A stretch of DNA of 64,000 nucleotides, from positions 53,945-117,944 of the forward strand of contig CAIXZH010000009.1 of the NCBI GenBank assembly GCA_903923905.1. Direction: 5' to 3'. A program made the translations under genes and the position numbers. This document shows, piece after piece, positions 54,091 to 63,859 of this stretch (position 1 is its first letter; each line of letters begins with the position of its first letter). Source of the stretch: an uncultured Bacteroidia bacterium. GTDB lineage: Bacteria; Bacteroidota; Bacteroidia; Bacteroidales; Prolixibacteraceae. Below the pieces are notes generated by a model that had not been told where the DNA came from, did not search any database, and worked only from the letters and a program-made list of their open reading frames with translations.

Positions 54091-54188
54091 ATGCCGTAGG
54101 CATAAAATATGGGTAGAAGTACATCGTTCATCACTAATATCTCGTCGGGACGAAACATTGACTTTCGGTCCAATTTTCGACCCATATT
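54091..54188. repeat. Bacteroidota interspersed palindromic (REP-like) element
   Basis: Non-coding element between hemB and hemL. It has an inner hairpin TGCCGTAGGCA, a second palindrome CGTCGGGACG (54143-54152), and outer 9-bp arms AATATGGGT (54106-54114) and ACCCATATT (54180-54188). The GCCGTAGGCAT...GGGTAGAA and CGTCGGGACG phrases recur in spacers of many Bacteroidota as I remember them. It may also act as a transcript-processing or attenuation structure. Confidence 0.6.
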
Positions 54189-54266
54189 AAATCCATGACG
54201 GGATTAAAGAGCAAATGCATGACAGATTAGAACGTATTTGATTTATCATATTATATAACAATACAA

Positions 54267-55562
54267 ATGCAATTCACTAAAAGTATCCATGCTTTTAAAA
54301 AAGCTCAGCAAGTTATTCCGGGTGGGGTTAACTCTCCGGTCAGGGCATTTAAAAGCGTCAACCTCAATCCGGTATTTATTCAGAAAGGGAAAGGTTCGAC
54401 CATTACGGACATCGATGGAAATCAATATATTGACTTTCTTGCATCCTGGGGACCATTAATTTTTGGTCATGCACATGACACTATTCTGGCTGCCATCAGC
54501 GAAGCGGCTCAGAAAGGGACAAGCTATGGTGCACCTACTGAATATGAGACTAAGATGGCGGAACTGATTATTGAAATGGTTCCTTCAATCGAAAAGGTGC
54601 GTATGGTCTCTTCGGGAACCGAAGCGACCATGAGTGCTATCCGGTTGGCCCGCGGATATACCGGAAGAGAAGCGATTATGAAATTTGCAGGTAACTATCA
54701 CGGACACGGCGACAGCTTTTTGATCCAGGCCGGGTCGGGCGCCATCACACTCGGATTACCAAACAGTCCGGGGGTAACAATGGGAACTGCACGTGATACC
54801 GTTATTGCCGAGTACAATAACCTCGAATCTGTAAAGGCGATCTTTCGCGAAAAGGGGAACGAGATTGCAGCTATAATTGTGGAGCCGGTTTCCGGAAACA
54901 TGGGTTGCGTTCCACCGACAAAAGGTTTTCTGCAGGGACTAAAAGACATTACCAAAGAATATGGCTCATTACTGATTTTTGATGAAGTGATCACCGGTTT
55001 CCGGCTTGCCAAAGGGGGCGCCCAGGAATATTACGGGATAACCCCTGACCTGACAACTCTCGGAAAAATTATCGGGGGTGGCCTTCCCGTCGGAGCCTAT
55101 GGCGGACGGAAGGAGATCATGGATATGCTAGCCCCGATCGGACCAGTTTATCAGGCGGGTACCCTGTCGGGAAATCCACTGGCCATGTCTGCAGGAATAG
55201 CGATGCTTACCCTGATGAAAGACACATCCGATTTTTATCCTGAACTGGAGCGGAAAGCGGCAATCCTTGAAGCCGGAATCCGGAAAAATCTGGATGAAAG
55301 CGGAATAAAAGGGGTAATCAACCGTGTTGGTTCGATGATGACAATGTTCTTTACCAATGAATTACAGGTGACCTCCTTGGATGAAGCGATGAAATCGGAC
55401 ACCGAAAAGTATGCCGCCTTTTTCAAACTAACCCTTGAGAGTGGAATTTATATTGCCCCTTCCCAGTTTGAGTGTCTTTTTGTCTCCTATGTCCATACGG
55501 ATAAGGAGATCGAAGAAACACTGGCAGCGAATCTGAAGGCTTTGAAACTACTTTCAAAATAA
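54267..55562 (+). CDS. hemL: glutamate-1-semialdehyde 2,1-aminomutase
   Basis: 431-residue PLP enzyme turning glutamate-1-semialdehyde into 5-aminolevulinate. [63 protein letters not shown]-Lys in [30 protein letters not shown]. Full length. Separated from hemB by 223 bp containing the palindromic repeat; followed by hemE after 51 bp. Confidence 0.97.
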   Translation: MQFTKSIHAFKKAQQVIPGGVNSPVRAFKSVNLNPVFIQKGKGSTITDIDGNQYIDFLASWGPLIFGHAHDTILAAISEAAQKGTSYGAPTEYETKMAELIIEMVPSIEKVRMVSSGTEATMSAIRLARGYTGREAIMKFAGNYHGHGDSFLIQAGSGAITLGLPNSPGVTMGTARDTVIAEYNNLESVKAIFREKGNEIAAIIVEPVSGNMGCVPPTKGFLQGLKDITKEYGSLLIFDEVITGFRLAKGGAQEYYGITPDLTTLGKIIGGGLPVGAYGGRKEIMDMLAPIGPVYQAGTLSGNPLAMSAGIAMLTLMKDTSDFYPELERKAAILEAGIRKNLDESGIKGVINRVGSMMTMFFTNELQVTSLDEAMKSDTEKYAAFFKLTLESGIYIAPSQFECLFVSYVHTDKEIEETLAANLKALKLLSK

Positions 55563-55613
55563 AAAACATAAAATCTTATTTTCTTTTTAAACTGAAAAAA
55601 GCCAGAAATAAAT

Positions 55614-56648
55614 ATGTCTGATTCAATATTTGTAAATACACTTAAGGGCGCGAAAACCGAACGTCCACCCGTTTGGTTTATGCGGCAGGCAGGTCGTGTA
55701 TTACCCTCCTATCTCAAATTACGCGAACAATATAGTTTCAGCGAATTGATGCAATCACCCCAGCTGGCAGCAAAAGTCACATTGTTGCCTGTTTATGACC
55801 TTGGGGTTGATGCTGCTATTCTCTTCTCTGATATCCTGGTTATTCCAGAGGCATTAGGGATGGGATTGAATTTCACAGATTCAGGTCCGAAATTTGGAAA
55901 GGCCCTGAAAGACATCAGTGATCCGGTAAGTACCCTCCACCCTGACGCGTCAAAACTGGAATATATTTACAGGTCCATTGACGAGGTCATTAAGACCAAA
56001 CCCGAAGATACCCCTTTAATCGGATTTTGCGGAGCCCCATTTACCACGCTTTGCTATATGGTTCAGGGGCTGAGTTCCAATCACACCTTTCCAGATGCTG
56101 TAGGTTTACTTTACCAGGATAAAAAGACCGCTCATCAATTGTTAAGCATGATCACCGAATTATCAGTTGAATATGCCGTGAATCAGGTAAAACATGGCAT
56201 CTCGGCATTTCAGATTTTTGAGACACACGCGGGACTGATCCCGTCAGATCTCTATTTCGAAATGATCATGCCCTATGTCCGGAAAATTTCGGCAGCCGTC
56301 AAAGCGACGGGGTGTCCGGTAATATTCCTTCCAAAAGGTCTTGGAACCGGGATTGCAAATATTACACCTGAAGATACCGATTACTTGAGTATTGACTGGC
56401 AGACACCGATTGAAGTGGCCCGTGAGCTTGTTCACCCCGAAATCGGACTTCAGGGGAATCTGGATCCAAGGTTGTTACTGGGTGATCAGGACACAATTAA
56501 AGAAACCCTTGAAAAATATGTTTCATTTGGTTCAAAACATCACAATTGGATCTTTAACCTTGGACATGGCTTCATTCCCGGTATCCCCTATGAAAACGCC
56601 AGAATGGTAGTTGACTGGATCAAACAAACCAATTGGGAAAGAGACTAA
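55614..56648 (+). CDS. hemE: uroporphyrinogen decarboxylase
   Basis: 344-residue enzyme decarboxylating uroporphyrinogen III to coproporphyrinogen III. Signatures PPVWFMRQAGRVLPSYLKLR, the active-site Asp in AAILFSDILVIPEALGM, GFCGAPFTTLCYMVQG, FETHAGLIP, GLQGNLDPRLLL and FNLGHGFIPGIP. hemN begins 4 bp after its stop. Confidence 0.97.
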   Translation: MSDSIFVNTLKGAKTERPPVWFMRQAGRVLPSYLKLREQYSFSELMQSPQLAAKVTLLPVYDLGVDAAILFSDILVIPEALGMGLNFTDSGPKFGKALKDISDPVSTLHPDASKLEYIYRSIDEVIKTKPEDTPLIGFCGAPFTTLCYMVQGLSSNHTFPDAVGLLYQDKKTAHQLLSMITELSVEYAVNQVKHGISAFQIFETHAGLIPSDLYFEMIMPYVRKISAAVKATGCPVIFLPKGLGTGIANITPEDTDYLSIDWQTPIEVARELVHPEIGLQGNLDPRLLLGDQDTIKETLEKYVSFGSKHHNWIFNLGHGFIPGIPYENARMVVDWIKQTNWERD

Positions 56649-56652
56649 TACG

Positions 56653-58029
56653 ATGAGTGTAAGCACTGAATTCTTAAATAAGTACAATGTTTCGGGCCCC
56701 CGGTATACCAGTTACCCGCCTGCAAATTTTTTCAATAACGCATTTTCCGTATCTGATTATATCGGTGAACTGGAAGCATCGAACAACCAGACACCCAAAG
56801 ATATTTCGATCTACATCCATATTCCTTTTTGCCCCTGCAGATGCCATTTCTGTGGTTGCAGCACAGTCATTGCTCAGAAACTCTCTGTGGTCGAAAGGTA
56901 TATCGCCGCCATGAAGATTGAGATTACCAATGTCTCATCCCATCTGAACCTTCAGCGCAAGGTGACGCAGATCCACTGGGGCGGAGGTACCCCCAACTCG
57001 ATAGAGATGCGGTTCATTCGGGATATCATGGATCATATCCGGAGTATTTTTACCATAAGCGAAAAGGCCGAAATTGCCATGGAATGCAGCCCTGCCTACC
57101 TCGAATTCAGCGATATCGATGAATTGGCGGAGATGGGTTTTAACCGTATGAGTCTTGGAATTCAGGATTTCCGTGCCGATGTTTTGAAAGTGGTTAACCG
57201 CATGGGGCCCAAATATCCTGTAAATGAGATTGTCGACTACCTGAGAGTTAAAGGATTCCGTGGAATCAATCTTGATTTTATTTATGGCTTGCCGTTACAG
57301 ACACCGGAATCGTTCTCCGAAACGCTGAAACAAGCCATCGCAATCAGGCCGGACAGGATTGTAACCTTCTCTTATGCCCATGTTCCATGGGTGAAAAAGG
57401 CTCAGAAACAACTCGAAAAAATAGGACTTCCGGGACCAGAGGAGAAAATGGAGATGCTCGTAAACAGCATCGCTCAACTGGAAGAGGCGGGATATATTTC
57501 AATCGGAATCGACCATTTTGTCCTTCCGCATGATGATCTGGCTATTGCATTTAAGCAGAAGAAATTACACCGCAATTTCCAGGGTTACTGCACACTCGAA
57601 ACAACCGGCCAGGTTTATGGATTTGGTTCATCATCAATCGGCCAATTTTGGGGAGCCTACGCACAGAACATTAAGGAATTCCCCAAATATATTGAAGCTA
57701 TTGAAGATTCAGGATATGCTATCGAACGTGGCTACAAATTAAGCAAAGAGGAGCAAATCATCCGAACGATTGTCAACAGCATCATGTGCAGCGGGCTGTT
57801 GAAATTCGAAGATATTGCTGATCAATTCAATATGACAACCGATGAAATTAAACAACTGGTCAGGTTTGATCCGGCTAATTTTCAGGATTTCATCGAAGAT
57901 GATCTAATGATTCTTAACGGCTCGCAGATTCAGGTCCTTGATAAAGGCTTTATATTTGCCCGGAATATTGCCATGGCACTGGATCCTGCTTATAATCAGT
58001 CGGAAAACATCTATTCAAAAACAGTTTAG
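56653..58029 (+). CDS. hemN: oxygen-independent coproporphyrinogen III dehydrogenase
   Basis: 458-residue radical-SAM enzyme, the anaerobic counterpart of HemF. Begins KYNVSGPRYTSYPPANFF; the cluster-binding motif is IPFCPCRCHFCGCSTV (Cys-x3-Cys-x2-Cys-x-Cys, as in E. coli HemN); IHWGGGTPNS; LGIQDFRADVLKVVNRMGP; FDFIYGLP-like LDFIYGLPLQTPESF; GIGIDHFVLP-like SIGIDHFVLPHDDLA; C-terminal HemN domain. Start 56653 fits the hemE spacing; an in-frame ATG at 56611 would overlap hemE. Confidence 0.96.
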   Translation: MSVSTEFLNKYNVSGPRYTSYPPANFFNNAFSVSDYIGELEASNNQTPKDISIYIHIPFCPCRCHFCGCSTVIAQKLSVVERYIAAMKIEITNVSSHLNLQRKVTQIHWGGGTPNSIEMRFIRDIMDHIRSIFTISEKAEIAMECSPAYLEFSDIDELAEMGFNRMSLGIQDFRADVLKVVNRMGPKYPVNEIVDYLRVKGFRGINLDFIYGLPLQTPESFSETLKQAIAIRPDRIVTFSYAHVPWVKKAQKQLEKIGLPGPEEKMEMLVNSIAQLEEAGYISIGIDHFVLPHDDLAIAFKQKKLHRNFQGYCTLETTGQVYGFGSSSIGQFWGAYAQNIKEFPKYIEAIEDSGYAIERGYKLSKEEQIIRTIVNSIMCSGLLKFEDIADQFNMTTDEIKQLVRFDPANFQDFIEDDLMILNGSQIQVLDKGFIFARNIAMALDPAYNQSENIYSKTV

Positions 58030-58031
58030 CT

Positions 58032-59390
58032 ATGAAAGATGTCGTAATTCTTGGCGCGGGACTAACCGGCTTAACCACTGCCCACCATTTAAAGAAGAAA
58101 GGGGTTGATCTCTGCCTCCTTGAAAAAGGGTCAAGGGCTGGTGGAGTTATTCATTCGGTTACAGAAAACGGATTTACCTGGGAAGAGGGTCCAAATTCAG
58201 GGGTAATCTCCAATGTTGAAGTATTACGACTTTTTGAAGATTTGAAAAATGATTGCGAGCTGGAAATTGCCAATGAAAATGTTAAAAGAAGGTACATTTT
58301 AAAGGGTGGAAACTGGCAGCCCCTCCCATCAGGGCTAAAATCCGCAGTGACCACTCCCCTCTTCACGCTAAAGGATAAATTCCGGATTCTGGGTGAGCCC
58401 TTCCGTTCTCCCGGGAAAAACCCGAATGAGACCCTGGCGGAACTTGTAAAACGGCGGTTAGGAAAAAGCTTTCTCGATTATGCGATAGATCCATTTATTC
58501 TGGGGGTATATTCAGGTGATCCGAACCGTTTGGTGACACGGTTTGCACTTCCTAAGCTGTATAATCTGGAGCAAAAATATGGTAGTTTCATCCGTGGAAC
58601 GATCAAAAAAGGATCCGAACCAAAAACGGAAGATGAAAAAAAGGTTACACGCGGAGTATTTTCGACCAAAGGCGGACTGTCATCATTGATTAATGCTTTA
58701 AAAAATAAAATTGGGGAAGAGAATATTCTCACTGGAATTTCTAGCCTGACAGTCAAACCAATTGGATCCCATTTCCTGGTTTCCTATATCGACACCGTGG
58801 GAAATCCGGTGGAAATGGAGACAAAAAAGGTGATATCAACGATAGGGGCTCATCAGTTAGATCAGATACTTCCTTTTGCTGATGCAGCACAATTGGCAAA
58901 GATCACTAATTTGTATTATGCCCGTGTAATTGAAATAGTTCTTGGCTTTAACCATTGGGAGGGGATTAAGCTCGATGGTTTTGGCGGTTTGGTTCCCTTC
59001 AGGGAGAAAAGGGATATTCTGGGGGCATTGTTTATGTCTTCTCTTTTTGAAGACAGGGCTCCGAAAGACGGTGCGCTGTTTTCCATATTCATGGGCGGGG
59101 TCCGGCGGGCTGAGCTTTGTGATCTTAGCGACAATCAGGTCAAAACGATTCTTAAAAAGGAGATTTGCTCCACAATGAAATTGAAGGAATTCAACCCTGA
59201 TCTTATTAAAATCATCCGTCATCCCTGGGCCATCCCACAATATGAAGAAGATACCGAATACCGGTTAAAAGCGGTTACTGAACTAGAGGAGAAATATCCA
59301 GGCCTTATTATCGGGGGAAATCTCAGAAACGGCATTGGAATGGCAGACCGTATCCATCAAGCCTCTATGCTGGCAGAGGCCGTAATTTAG
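58032..59390 (+). CDS. hemG: protoporphyrinogen oxidase (HemY/PPOX type)
   Basis: 452-residue FAD-dependent oxidase making protoporphyrin IX from protoporphyrinogen IX (or coproporphyrin, as in Firmicute HemY). Rossmann FAD loop VVILGAGLTGLTTAHHLKKKG at 4-24; EEGPNSGVISN; FILGVYSGDPNRLVTRFALP; RGVFSTKGGLSSLINAL; C-terminal GLIIGGNLRNGIGMADRIHQ, the second FAD-contact motif. Two bp after hemN. Since HemF/HemN and ferrochelatase are all present, the classical protoporphyrin route is expected. The symbol hemY is also used for this type. Confidence 0.9.
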   Translation: MKDVVILGAGLTGLTTAHHLKKKGVDLCLLEKGSRAGGVIHSVTENGFTWEEGPNSGVISNVEVLRLFEDLKNDCELEIANENVKRRYILKGGNWQPLPSGLKSAVTTPLFTLKDKFRILGEPFRSPGKNPNETLAELVKRRLGKSFLDYAIDPFILGVYSGDPNRLVTRFALPKLYNLEQKYGSFIRGTIKKGSEPKTEDEKKVTRGVFSTKGGLSSLINALKNKIGEENILTGISSLTVKPIGSHFLVSYIDTVGNPVEMETKKVISTIGAHQLDQILPFADAAQLAKITNLYYARVIEIVLGFNHWEGIKLDGFGGLVPFREKRDILGALFMSSLFEDRAPKDGALFSIFMGGVRRAELCDLSDNQVKTILKKEICSTMKLKEFNPDLIKIIRHPWAIPQYEEDTEYRLKAVTELEEKYPGLIIGGNLRNGIGMADRIHQASMLAEAVI

Positions 59391-59428
59391 AAACTGAAAG
59401 TTCACGTTAAACTACTAAAATAATTACC

Positions 59429-59878
59429 ATGGTTGTAAATCTTGTTGTTTTAGAGAGTTCGAACATTATGAAAAGCCTGCATACCATGATCAGCGGAACT
59501 TTATCCATAATAGCTGTATGGCTGGTAATTCGCTCACTCAGAGGAATTTTCAGGAATCTCCCCTATATTGCCTTAGACAAATATCTCTCCTATGGTTTTA
59601 TAATCGCCCTGTACCTTCAACTTATTTTCGGATTGATTCTCTTTGCAAACCCTGGTGAAGCTCAGGGGAGTTCGGGAGTTCAGGATGCAATGAAGTTAGC
59701 ATCCAAACGGTTTTGGCCCATTGAGCATATTGTTCTGATGCTCTTTGCCTTATTAATTGCCAACCTGGGTCTTATATTTTCAAGCCAAAGCAGAATTGAT
59801 AAAGACAAACACATGAAGGTTTTGGTTTACTATATGATTGCGCTGATTATGATTGCGGTTTCATTGGGGGCAAATTAA
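59429..59878 (+). CDS. small four-helix membrane protein (cytochrome-b-like family)
   Basis: 149-residue integral membrane protein with four hydrophobic helices and conserved histidines in LHTMISGTL (first helix) and WPIEHIVLMLFALL (third helix); LDKYLSYGFIIALYLQLIFGLILF and KHMKVLVYYMIALIMIAVSL are helices 2 and 4. It resembles small Bacteroidota proteins annotated loosely as cytochrome b. Paired histidines would allow haem binding, which fits its place as last gene of the haem cluster; this is inference. An internal ATG at 59468 gives a shorter alternative. Confidence 0.65.
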   Translation: MVVNLVVLESSNIMKSLHTMISGTLSIIAVWLVIRSLRGIFRNLPYIALDKYLSYGFIIALYLQLIFGLILFANPGEAQGSSGVQDAMKLASKRFWPIEHIVLMLFALLIANLGLIFSSQSRIDKDKHMKVLVYYMIALIMIAVSLGAN

Positions 59879-59886
59879 CCCTTTTA

Positions 59887-59937
59887 AAAAGTGACCGGGT
59901 GACTGCTCATCACACGGACAGTCACCCGGTCACTTTT
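59887..59937. terminator. strong bidirectional terminator
   Basis: Perfect 19-bp inverted repeat (AAAAGTGACCGGGTGACTG, and its complement at 59919-59937) with a 13-nt loop, flanked by A and T tracts. It sits between the convergent haem cluster and GH116-like gene, so it can stop transcription from both sides. Confidence 0.9.
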
Positions 59938-59951
59938 CAGAGCCTCCAAAT

Positions 59952-62486
59952 TCACAATATCTTCTCCACCCCTGAAACGATTACCTTTTTCACATCCAGG
60001 TTTCCATACACCATTTTAAAGAATGGCTTTCCATCTTTTAATCCCACATTCCCAAATCCCGTCTCAGTAGAGATAAAACTTTTAAAGTCTCCAATTTTTG
60101 AATCAATGTACAAAATATGGTCTACCGCATCATAGCGCACTCCGGTCAATCCCTGCAACAGACCGTAGCTTGACATCGCCCTCGCGTACCAATGTCCGCA
60201 TTCATATTCATCAAAAGGATTTCGCACCACACCATTATATCGATCCCTTGCAGTCCGGACTATATCCAGCCCTTTATCAACTTCACCCATAAACATCAGG
60301 TGGGAGGCAACCTGGTATTCGATTCCGGTCCATACCTCATTGCTATAAACAAAAGGGAGAGATAACTTTCCACCTTTGGGCCACGTGCACAACAAAAGTC
60401 CTCCTTCATTACCCAATGCATAGGTTGGCCGCTGAGGATTGACGTGGTCTGTTAAATGATGGCGCAAATTATATTTATAAACAGCATTGACATGGCTCCT
60501 GATCATTGAGGCATCCATCGGGTCCCCAAGACCACACATGCGTGCGATCCAGAATCCAAGAACTCCATCTGAAAGACACCCTTTACCATATTGATATTTC
60601 GGTCCCTCCTTTTGAAGTAAAAGCTTGGCCTCTTCAGAATAATTTGAATTCCAGGCATTTTGAGAAAGTTTAATTGGATTGGGTGCATTAAGTCCCTGCC
60701 ATTTAATCTTCTGATAAAAATATTCTCCGTCATAGAGACTATCCTGCATCATCTTTTTTCCCGACTCAAGCAATTTTTTGTACGAAGAAACATCTTCATG
60801 CAGAAATTCACCCATTTGAGAAACGGAAAGTAATGCTCCAAGATAAAAACTGGTACACATACCTTCAGGACCCCAGAATTCTATATCATAAGTATTGTGG
60901 TGAGGTTCTTCAAGGACCCCTTTATGGCGCGGATCCCACTTCTCTATGCAATAATCGAGACTAGCTTTAACTTTAGGGAATAGTTCCATCACCCATTGAT
61001 TATCACCACTGATCCGCCATTCACGGTAAACCTTCATAATGCCACCCAGCTGACCATCGGATGCAGCGTGAAAATCATGGATTTTTGGCCGGATTGGTAA
61101 AGCCGATCTGAATGTCTGATGACCATCAGGATTCTGACTTTCATTAAATTCAGTACTGCGCAACGAACGTTCGAGTGAAGGGAAGAGATGGGGAATAGCT
61201 TGTGCATAATTCCAGACATGGGTGCATGAACCTTCACAGCAACCTGAGTTGTCACTGCAACCTTCCCATGCCCAGAGTTTTCCATCCCGCTGACGAAGAA
61301 CGGTTGGAGACTTCAGAATCGAGAGGTTGGCAGAAACTGCATCAAGGACCTCAGATGGTAGCGTACTGTCAAAAAAAGCATCTGTGAATAGTTGTGATTT
61401 AGCTTCCAGATCACGATAGTTTGTCTGCCAGAAATTGGCCGTTTCACGGATATTCTTGAATTTACCCGAGTACCATGGCTGGTAAAAAGGAGAAGAGCAG
61501 CATCCCGATGACGGATTGCATTTGGGTTTCCCTTTGGGATCGTCCCCCAGTTTCAGATTGGTTTCAGGAACATGCCAGGAGAACATAAGCCGTAGGGTTT
61601 GTTCTTCCCCTGGGGCGATATTCAATGGCACGTATAATGTGGCACCCGGAGCATTCTTTTCGATCGGGGCTACACCTCTTATCCCTGATTGTTCAATCGT
61701 ATTCCAGGCCATAGTCAGCGGATCCCACCAACCTCCACGAAACCAGCAATGATCAACTACCGTGGAGGATTGGTCTGTACATATGGCAAAGTCGCCCTGA
61801 TAAAATGGACTCTTTTTGTCCCCTTTTTGCGAAAGGATAAACCCGTTGCTAATTGGTTGAATTGAATTTTCCCCTTCTCCAATTTTCATAAAATTGACTG
61901 AGTTGAATGAAAATACAGCCTCAATTTTCGTTGTCCCGGTATTTTTAAACGAATACTCAAATCCTCCTACCGGGAGGCTTGAATTATCTGCATCCCCGGG
62001 AATAAAAGGGCTCCATCCTTTAATTTTAACTGTTACCGGCATCTGTTGATCGGCTAAATGTATCGTGGCAAATGGGAAACGTGCCTGGAAATCGGCTTTT
62101 TCAAACCGGGGGAGGCCGTATGAAGTTCTTTCCCCACCATTTGCAGTATTCGGACTGCCAAAATATTTCCATGCAGGAACTGGACCTTCGAGTAATTTGG
62201 TGCCGTTTGGCAACCCTTTTATTGAAATAGCAGCAAACATTAGCGGTTCATTAAAAACCTCAGGCTTATTGCGTACCGAAACATGTGAAAAAGCGCCTGT
62301 TCCTTCCAGACAGATCATCCCGGCACCTATTCCTCCGATTGGGAAAGCGATCCGGTCAAGGTGCTGACCTTCATAGATACCTATGTATATAGACTTGTTT
62401 TCTGTCTCGAGGCTTTCCAGTTTCTTCGGTTTACATGATAAAAAGCAAAAAGAACAAATAAGGATCAAGGCCAGGCATTTTCTCAT
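59952..62486 (-). CDS. GH116-like glycosidase, lipoprotein
   Basis: 844-residue lipoprotein (lipobox FLSC near residue 18 from the start at 62486; the frame continues to 62510). N-terminal GH116_N-type beta domain: RIAFPIGGIGAGMICLEGTGAFSHVSVRN, WSPFIPGDADNSSLPVGGFEY and FSWHVPETN. The (alpha/alpha)6 catalytic domain (DUF608) starts at about 400 with CTHVWNYAQAIPHLFPSLERSL, then DGQLGGIMKVYREWRISGD, EEPHHNTYDIEFWGPEG and YECGHWYARAMSSYGLLQ. Family members are beta-glucosidases, beta-xylosidases or N-acetylglucosaminidases; the exact activity and catalytic residues are not assigned here. Divergent from the propeller glycosidase at 62688, with which it probably cooperates. Confidence 0.83.
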   Translation of the reverse strand: MRKCLALILICSFCFLSCKPKKLESLETENKSIYIGIYEGQHLDRIAFPIGGIGAGMICLEGTGAFSHVSVRNKPEVFNEPLMFAAISIKGLPNGTKLLEGPVPAWKYFGSPNTANGGERTSYGLPRFEKADFQARFPFATIHLADQQMPVTVKIKGWSPFIPGDADNSSLPVGGFEYSFKNTGTTKIEAVFSFNSVNFMKIGEGENSIQPISNGFILSQKGDKKSPFYQGDFAICTDQSSTVVDHCWFRGGWWDPLTMAWNTIEQSGIRGVAPIEKNAPGATLYVPLNIAPGEEQTLRLMFSWHVPETNLKLGDDPKGKPKCNPSSGCCSSPFYQPWYSGKFKNIRETANFWQTNYRDLEAKSQLFTDAFFDSTLPSEVLDAVSANLSILKSPTVLRQRDGKLWAWEGCSDNSGCCEGSCTHVWNYAQAIPHLFPSLERSLRSTEFNESQNPDGHQTFRSALPIRPKIHDFHAASDGQLGGIMKVYREWRISGDNQWVMELFPKVKASLDYCIEKWDPRHKGVLEEPHHNTYDIEFWGPEGMCTSFYLGALLSVSQMGEFLHEDVSSYKKLLESGKKMMQDSLYDGEYFYQKIKWQGLNAPNPIKLSQNAWNSNYSEEAKLLLQKEGPKYQYGKGCLSDGVLGFWIARMCGLGDPMDASMIRSHVNAVYKYNLRHHLTDHVNPQRPTYALGNEGGLLLCTWPKGGKLSLPFVYSNEVWTGIEYQVASHLMFMGEVDKGLDIVRTARDRYNGVVRNPFDEYECGHWYARAMSSYGLLQGLTGVRYDAVDHILYIDSKIGDFKSFISTETGFGNVGLKDGKPFFKMVYGNLDVKKVIVSGVEKIL

Positions 62487-62597
62487 TTGATAGAATTTTA
62501 AGGGCAACATATTAATGCATCCGGGAGGAATCGATTTAGAAAGTCAAAATAGTTTTAGCTGAAAGTTACATCAACAAAAATAGGGAAAATATACTTA

Positions 62598-62627
62598 TTG
62601 TACATTCTGGTTATAACATTAGATTTG
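62598..62627 (+). promoter_or_regulatory. Bacteroidota sigma-70 promoter for the propeller glycosidase
   Basis: TTG at 62598-62600, 19-bp spacer, TAGATTTG at 62620-62627: an exact TTG-N19-TAnnTTTG match, 60 bp before the ATG at 62688, in the divergent intergenic region with the GH116-like gene. Confidence 0.7.
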
Positions 62628-62687
62628 TTTCGTATTATATCGCCAATTTAGGTTAAATCACATGAAAAATTATTTCAAATCCATAAA

Positions 62688-63758
62688 ATGATAAAAGCAT
62701 TCCATATCCTGGTATTGGTTTTTGCCATTTCACCAATGCTGCTTCGCAGTATGAATAAGGATAAAATAAAGACAAAAATTAACCATTCTGTTTCACAGTC
62801 AATCATGGAAAAGATTTTCAATGAAGTAAAAACTCCCTATAAATATGGCATTGTTCTGAAACATCCCGATTCCACAAAAATGGTTGACAGTCCAACGGTC
62901 TACCGGGGAAAAGGCAAATGGTATATGACTTATATTGTATTCGACGGGAATGGTTATGAAACCTGGCTGGCAGTAAGTAAAGACCTGCTGACCTGGACAA
63001 CTAAAGGGAAAATATTGCCTTTTACCCAAGGGACGTGGGATGCAAGCCAGAAGGCAGGCTATATGTCACTTCTCGACATTGAATGGGGTGGAAAATATAA
63101 AGTTGAAAAATTTAGCGGGAAATATTGGATGTCCTATTTAGGAGGCAATTCATCCGGATATGAGGCAGGAGTTTTGGGTGTAGGTTTGGCAAGTAGTCAA
63201 ACAGTTACTGAACCGGTAATCTGGTCAATGGGGAATAAACCAGTCTTAAATCCCAAAGATCACGACAGCCGTTGGTTTGAAACAAAAACAATATATAAAA
63301 GCCTTATTATTCGGGATAAACAAAAAATTACCGGGCATTCCTTTGTGATGTATTACAATTCAAAGGGTGATACTTCAAATTATGAAAGTATTGGGATGGC
63401 TGTTTCGGATGATATAATCAACTGGAAACGGTACAGGAATAATCCGGTAATCTCCAGACATCAGGGGATCTGCGGCGATGCGCAGATTGCAAGGATTAAT
63501 GATCTTTATGTAATGTTTTATTTTGGGGCCTTCTGGAAACCGGGGGCTTTTGAGCGGTTTGCCTGTTCTTATGATCTTACAAACTGGACAGATTGGATCG
63601 GAGCAGACCTGGTTTCCTCATCAGAACCTTACGATAAGGAATATGCCCATAAACCGTGGGTAATTAAATGGAAAGGGGTGGTTTATCATTTTTATACAGC
63701 CGTTGGTAAGCAGGGAAGGGTGATTGCTTTGGCTACCTCAGTTGATTTGAAGAAATAA
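62688..63758 (+). CDS. five-bladed beta-propeller glycosidase (GH43-like)
   Basis: 356-residue secreted protein with a hydrophobic N-terminus (VLVFAISPMLL) and propeller repeats typical of clans GH-F/GH-J and related families: MVDSPTVYRGKGKWYMTYIVFDG with candidate Asp, WLAVSKDLLTW, GKYWMSYLGG, SFVMYYNSKGD, GMAVSDDIINWKRY, DAQIARINDLYVMFYFGAFW, and HKPWVIKWKGVVYHFYTAV in the last blade. The exact family (GH43, GH32-like, GH117/GH130-like) cannot be fixed by eye. It has no inserted module, unlike the propeller at 8794. Transcribed from its own consensus promoter; no terminator of its own is evident before the rRNA terminator region. Confidence 0.75.
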   Translation: MIKAFHILVLVFAISPMLLRSMNKDKIKTKINHSVSQSIMEKIFNEVKTPYKYGIVLKHPDSTKMVDSPTVYRGKGKWYMTYIVFDGNGYETWLAVSKDLLTWTTKGKILPFTQGTWDASQKAGYMSLLDIEWGGKYKVEKFSGKYWMSYLGGNSSGYEAGVLGVGLASSQTVTEPVIWSMGNKPVLNPKDHDSRWFETKTIYKSLIIRDKQKITGHSFVMYYNSKGDTSNYESIGMAVSDDIINWKRYRNNPVISRHQGICGDAQIARINDLYVMFYFGAFWKPGAFERFACSYDLTNWTDWIGADLVSSSEPYDKEYAHKPWVIKWKGVVYHFYTAVGKQGRVIALATSVDLKK

Positions 63759-63859
63759 AGTCTGATGTGTTTAATATGTAGGCTGGTTCTGACTAGTTCA
63801 AATCGGATGAGGGTCTGACTGGTATCATTAATTAGTCCGGATTTGACGGGTTCAGGATA

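Noticed and set aside
62575..62582. TATTTTTG on the minus strand as a -7 box for the GH116-like gene
   Set aside because: No TTG lies 19-20 bp upstream; the adjacent plus-strand promoter is a much better match.
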